In this document: piece after piece, positions 14,629-17,384 of the stretch
Numbering within the stretch: the stretch's first letter is position 1
Layout of the letters: each line of letters starts with the position of its first letter
Source: Dehalococcoidia bacterium SM23_28_2
GTDB taxonomy: Bacteria; Chloroflexota; Dehalococcoidia; SM23-28-2
Length of the DNA: 17,384 bases
Assembly: GCA_001303545.1 (NCBI GenBank)
Contig: LJUA01000020.1
Span: forward strand, 1-17,384
Direction of reading: 5' to 3'
Made by a program: the position numbers and the translations under genes
The notes under the pieces: generated by a model
Told to the model about the DNA's origin: nothing
The model's database searches: none
Seen by the model: only the letters and a program-made list of their open reading frames with translations

Positions 14629-15906
14629 TCAGTGAACGGGAAGCTCCACTGTGACGGTGGTACCCATGCCTGGGTAGCTGTCCACTCGTATCGAGCCCCG
14701 GTGGCCCTCCACGATCCACTTGGCGATCGCCAGCCCCAGGCCGGCCCCTCCCTCCTCCCGCGAGCGCGCCTTGTCCGCCCGGTAGAAGCGATCGAAGACA
14801 TGGGGGAGCATGTCCGGCGGAATGCCCCTGCCCGAGTCCCTGACCTGCACCACGGCTTTGCCGCCATCCACCGCCAGCGTTAGCGCCACCGTGCCCGCCG
14901 CGTCCGTGAACTTGATAGCGTTGTCCAGCAGGATGAGAAGAAGCTCCCTTAGCCGCACCTCATCCCCTCTGACTCGCGCCGGTCCGTCGAGCCGGACGTC
15001 TAGCTGAAGCCCCTTCCTGTCGGCCAGCACCCCCACCTGCTTCCCCACGTCTTCCACCAAGTCGTGGAGGGCGATCTCGGTGAAGACGAAGGTCGTTGCC
15101 TCCGCGTCGGCCTTTGCCAGAGTGAGCAACTGGCTAACAAGGGTGCTCAGCCTGTCGGTTTCCGAGATGATATCGTCCACCGCCCCCTTGCTGGCTCCAA
15201 CCGTCTTCCGCGGATGACGCTGCAGTAGCTCCGCGTTGGCCCGAATCAACGATAGAGGCGTGCGCAGCTCGTGGGAGGCATCGGCCACGAACGCCTGCTG
15301 GCGGTCCATCGCATCACTTATCGGCCGGAGGGCCCGCCCGGCGAGGAAGAAGCCCGCAACCAGGGCAAGCACCAGCCCGACGCCTCCGCCGCCGCCGAGA
15401 ATGAAGACCAGGCGCCGCAGCGCTTCCTGCTCCGGCTCTATGCTCCTGCCCACCTCCAGAACCACCCTGCCCCCCCAGGGGCTCTCCACCGGCACCACAT
15501 ACACCCGCAGGTCCTCACCGGTAGACGAGTCCGTATTGTCGAAAGTGGGTTCGCCGGCCGCGGCCTTATCGATTGCCTCCTGGCTTGCCAGCCCCTCGGG
15601 GTCAACATTGGGCGTACCCCCCACCAGATCGCCGTCGCGGTTTACCAGGGCGTAGAAGTAGCCGCCCGCTGTGAAGGTAGGCCCCACGATGATGTCCCGC
15701 AGCGGCTGCTGGCGTTGGCGCTGCTCGAGGAGCCTTGGAGCCAGCGAGCGCACCTCGGTGGTGGCGCGATCGCGTAGGCTATCGTCAACGGCGTCCAACA
15801 GGACGGCGCGAGCGGTGAAGAAAACCGCTACGCCGATAACGCTCAGGATCAGGGCCAAGACAGCCACGAACCAGAGAGTCAGCCGCCAGCGTGTAGAGGC
15901 AAACAT
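14629..15906 (-). CDS. Membrane sensor histidine kinase of an OmpR-type two-component system
   Basis: 425 residues, ATG at 15906. TM1 is about residues 10-32 and TM2 about 166-190, bracketing a 130-residue extracytoplasmic sensor region with no recognised fold. The cytoplasmic linker RALRPISDAMDRQ is short, so any HAMP domain is partial. The HisKA domain carries the H-box SHELRTPLS (His212). The HATPase domain has the N-box LLLILLDNAIKF (Asn329), G1 DSGRGIP, F-box FDRFYRAD and G2 GGAGLGLAIAKWIVEGHRG. All residues expected for autophosphorylation are present. The gene starts two bases after the response regulator stop codon on the same strand, so the pair is one operon with the regulator first. 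The sensed signal cannot be read from the sequence. Confidence 0.95.
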   Translation of the reverse strand: MFASTRWRLTLWFVAVLALILSVIGVAVFFTARAVLLDAVDDSLRDRATTEVRSLAPRLLEQRQRQQPLRDIIVGPTFTAGGYFYALVNRDGDLVGGTPNVDPEGLASQEAIDKAAAGEPTFDNTDSSTGEDLRVYVVPVESPWGGRVVLEVGRSIEPEQEALRRLVFILGGGGGVGLVLALVAGFFLAGRALRPISDAMDRQQAFVADASHELRTPLSLIRANAELLQRHPRKTVGASKGAVDDIISETDRLSTLVSQLLTLAKADAEATTFVFTEIALHDLVEDVGKQVGVLADRKGLQLDVRLDGPARVRGDEVRLRELLLILLDNAIKFTDAAGTVALTLAVDGGKAVVQVRDSGRGIPPDMLPHVFDRFYRADKARSREEGGAGLGLAIAKWIVEGHRGSIRVDSYPGMGTTVTVELPVH

Positions 15907-15908
15907 GA

Positions 15909-16580
15909 CTATCGCCCAAGGAAGTAGCCAACGCCCCGAATGGTGCCGATGAGCTTGTCGGCGTGGCCCTTGTCAACCTTCCGCCGCAGGTAGGAAACGT
16001 AGACATCCACCAGATTGGAATCGGGGGTGTGGTCGTAGCCCCAAAGATGGTCCAGGATCTGAGTACGGGTAATTACCCGCCCCTCGTTGCGCATGAGGAA
16101 CTCCAGAAGGGCGAACTCCTTGGGGCTCAGCTCGATGAGCCGGCCAGCCCGTTCCGCTCGTCGCCGGTTCAGGTCCAGAACGAGGTCAGCGCTCTGCAAC
16201 CGATCGGGCTCCCGTGCCTGGACACGTCGGCGGCTCAGCGCGCGCATGCGGGCCAGGAGCTCCTGGAAAGCGAAGGGCTTGCCCAGGTAGTCGTCGGCGC
16301 CGGCGTCCAGTCCCCGCACACGGTCCTGCACATCGTCCAGGGCGGTGAGCAGGAGGATGGGCGTATCCACCCGGTTCTTACGCAACGCCTGGCAGACCTC
16401 GATGCCGTTGATCCCCGGCAGCAAGATGTCCAGGACGATGACGTCGTGCGAGCTCTCCATGCCCATGGCCAGCCCTTCCTCGCCGTCGTAGGCCAGATCC
16501 ACCGTGTGCCCCTCCTCCTCCAGGACACGCCGTATCAGTTGGGCCAGCCGTCGTTCGTCCTCCACCACCAGTACGTACAT
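15909..16580 (-). CDS. OmpR/PhoB-family response regulator
   Basis: 223 residues from the ATG at 16580; AGGAG lies nine bases upstream. A GTG two codons earlier (16586) is also possible but only three bases from that site. The receiver domain (1-118) has acidic EDE at 7-9, phospho-acceptor Asp51 in VIVLDILLPGINGIEV, Thr79 in LLLTA and Lys101 in YLGKPF. The C-terminal winged helix (about 125-223) shows LSPKEFALLEFLMRNEGRVITRTQILDHLWGYD and VDVYVSYLRRKVD ending IRGVGYFLG, typical of OmpR/PhoB regulators that bind tandem direct repeats. It precedes the kinase by two bases and is divergent from the exported protein gene at 16777, its most likely target besides its own promoter. Confidence 0.95.
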   Translation of the reverse strand: MYVLVVEDERRLAQLIRRVLEEEGHTVDLAYDGEEGLAMGMESSHDVIVLDILLPGINGIEVCQALRKNRVDTPILLLTALDDVQDRVRGLDAGADDYLGKPFAFQELLARMRALSRRRVQAREPDRLQSADLVLDLNRRRAERAGRLIELSPKEFALLEFLMRNEGRVITRTQILDHLWGYDHTPDSNLVDVYVSYLRRKVDKGHADKLIGTIRGVGYFLGR

Positions 16581-16651
16581 ACTCACTCACTCCTGCTCTG
16601 CCTATTGTAGACGAAAAACATTAAAGAAACGTTAAGGACTTCCCCTCCCAC

Positions 16652-16680
16652 CATTGAAATACCCTAACCCTCTTTCAATG
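16652..16680. repeat. Inverted repeat CATTGAAA-N13-TTTCAATG in the divergent regulatory region
   Basis: CATTGAAA at 16652-16659 is matched by its exact complement TTTCAATG at 16673-16680. It lies about midway between the response regulator gene and the divergent exported protein gene, where an operator would be expected. Nearby TTAAAG (16621) and GTTAAGG (16631) and CTTTAAGG (16684) are also similar, possible half-sites for an OmpR-type regulator. Confidence 0.5.
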
Positions 16681-16700
16681 TGCCTTTAAGGTTGGTGAGC

Positions 16701-16721
16701 TAACCTCTGTATTAGAGGTTA
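16701..16721. repeat. Inverted repeat TAACCTCT-N5-AGAGGTTA upstream of the exported protein gene
   Basis: A perfect eight-base inverted repeat with a GTATT centre, 55 bp before the start codon at 16777. It could be an operator dyad or, if transcribed, a short leader hairpin; no T run follows that would make it a terminator. Confidence 0.5.
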
Positions 16722-16776
16722 TTTGCAGGGATGGAGGAGGCCCAGGGTCTCCTTCGGGATGTCAAAGGAGGAGAGG

Positions 16777-17384
16777 ATGGGAAAGATCACTATCGCAGTG
16801 CTGGCCATCGTGCTTGCCGGCGCAGTGCTCGTTGGCGGCGGCATCGGCCTGGTGGCAGCCCAGGGCGAGGACGACCCGGTACAGACCTTCCTCGGCCGCG
16901 TTGCCGACAAGCTGGGCATCGGCGAGGACGAGCTGCGCTCGGCCATGACCGAGGCCGAGCAGGACGCCGTCGATGAGCGCGTAGCCAAGGGCAAGCTGAC
17001 CGAGGAGCAAGGCGAGCGCATCAAAGAGCGCATACAAGAGGAGGGCCTACTCGGGCCGGCCATTCGCGACGCCATCGGCGAGCGCGTCCGCCAGGGCGCT
17101 CGCCAACACGCTCAGCGGCTCACGACGGAGGCGGCAGCGACGGTGCTGGGCATGGAGCCCGAAGCGCTTCTGGACCAGCTGAAGGACGGCAAAACGCCGG
17201 CCGAGGTCGCTGAGGCGCAGGGCATGACCGTGGACGAGTTCAAGACTGCCTTGCTGGCTCAGGTGCAGCAGGAACTGGACGCACTCGTCGCCGAGGAAAA
17301 GCTAACCGAAGAGCAGGCCGAGACGATGTACGGCGGCATCGAGGAGAACATCGACCGCATCGTGAATGCCCAGCCGGGGCCTTC
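16777..17384 (+). CDS. Exported helical-repeat protein, partial (runs off right edge)
   Basis: Starting at ATG 16777, with AAAGGAGG (16764-16771) five bases upstream, 202 codons run to the edge without a stop. Residues 4-28 are a signal peptide or anchor (ITIAVLAIVLAGAVLVGGG ... AAQ). The rest is charged and helical with recurring units: DKLGIGEDELRSAM ... GKLTEEQGERIKERI at about 44-88, and VLGMEPEALLDQL ... GMTVDEFKTALLAQV ... EEKLTEEQAETMYGGI at about 122-190. This LGxxxxEL plus KLTEEQA pattern occurs in uncharacterised exported proteins of Gram-positives and Chloroflexota, some near DUF2680/YckD-like families; I cannot name the family. It is divergent from the two-component operon, the arrangement often seen for a regulated envelope protein or accessory sensor. 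Confidence 0.85.
   Translation, partial: MGKITIAVLAIVLAGAVLVGGGIGLVAAQGEDDPVQTFLGRVADKLGIGEDELRSAMTEAEQDAVDERVAKGKLTEEQGERIKERIQEEGLLGPAIRDAIGERVRQGARQHAQRLTTEAAATVLGMEPEALLDQLKDGKTPAEVAEAQGMTVDEFKTALLAQVQQELDALVAEEKLTEEQAETMYGGIEENIDRIVNAQPGP

Overview
This is a high-GC bacterial window of ordinary chromosomal genes, with no sign of phage, IS, CRISPR, tRNA or rRNA. Long Thr-Pro linkers in secreted enzymes, a dockerin-like tail, cyclic-di-AMP riboswitches and actinobacterial/Chloroflexota-like KamA and MMPL proteins suggest a Chloroflexota bacterium (Dehalococcoidia-like). That placement is inferred from style, not from a marker gene.

Layout. 1-584 (minus) is the 5' part of a secreted glycoside-hydrolase-like protein cut by the window edge. 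746-1534 (minus) is a DUF1295 membrane protein. 1805-2908 (plus) is a two-TM potassium channel with a cytosolic RCK/TrkA module. 2988-6589 holds an apparent two-gene operon: a periplasmic amino-acid-type binding lipoprotein and an MMPL/RND exporter. 6646-10015 is the most unusual part: two adjacent plus-strand transcription units, each with its own sigma-70-like promoter, ydaO-type (c-di-AMP) riboswitch and intrinsic terminator. The first encodes a GSA-aminomutase-like class III aminotransferase and the second a KamA-like radical SAM aminomutase. 10335-12074 is a secreted subtilase with a Thr-Pro linker and a dockerin-like tail. 12229-14616 is a secreted fusion of a CAP domain and a GH5-like domain, the latter bracketed by two copies of a 73-residue module. 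14629-16580 (minus) is an OmpR-type response regulator and histidine kinase pair. It is divergent from a secreted helical-repeat protein that begins at 16777 and runs off the right edge.

How they work together. The candidate new system is the tandem riboswitch pair. Both genes appear to answer to the same second messenger, and together they could move an amino group to make a beta-amino acid or derived compatible solute. c-di-AMP is established as a controller of potassium and osmolyte balance, so this is a plausible osmoadaptation module; an RCK-gated channel, a family in which c-di-AMP binding is known, lies about 4 kb upstream. In both enzymes, residues that define the best-known substrates appear changed (GSA in GSAM, lysine in lysine 2,3-aminomutase), so the metabolite is open. 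The right half is secretion and envelope biology: protease, CAP/glycosidase and a two-component system facing an exported protein.
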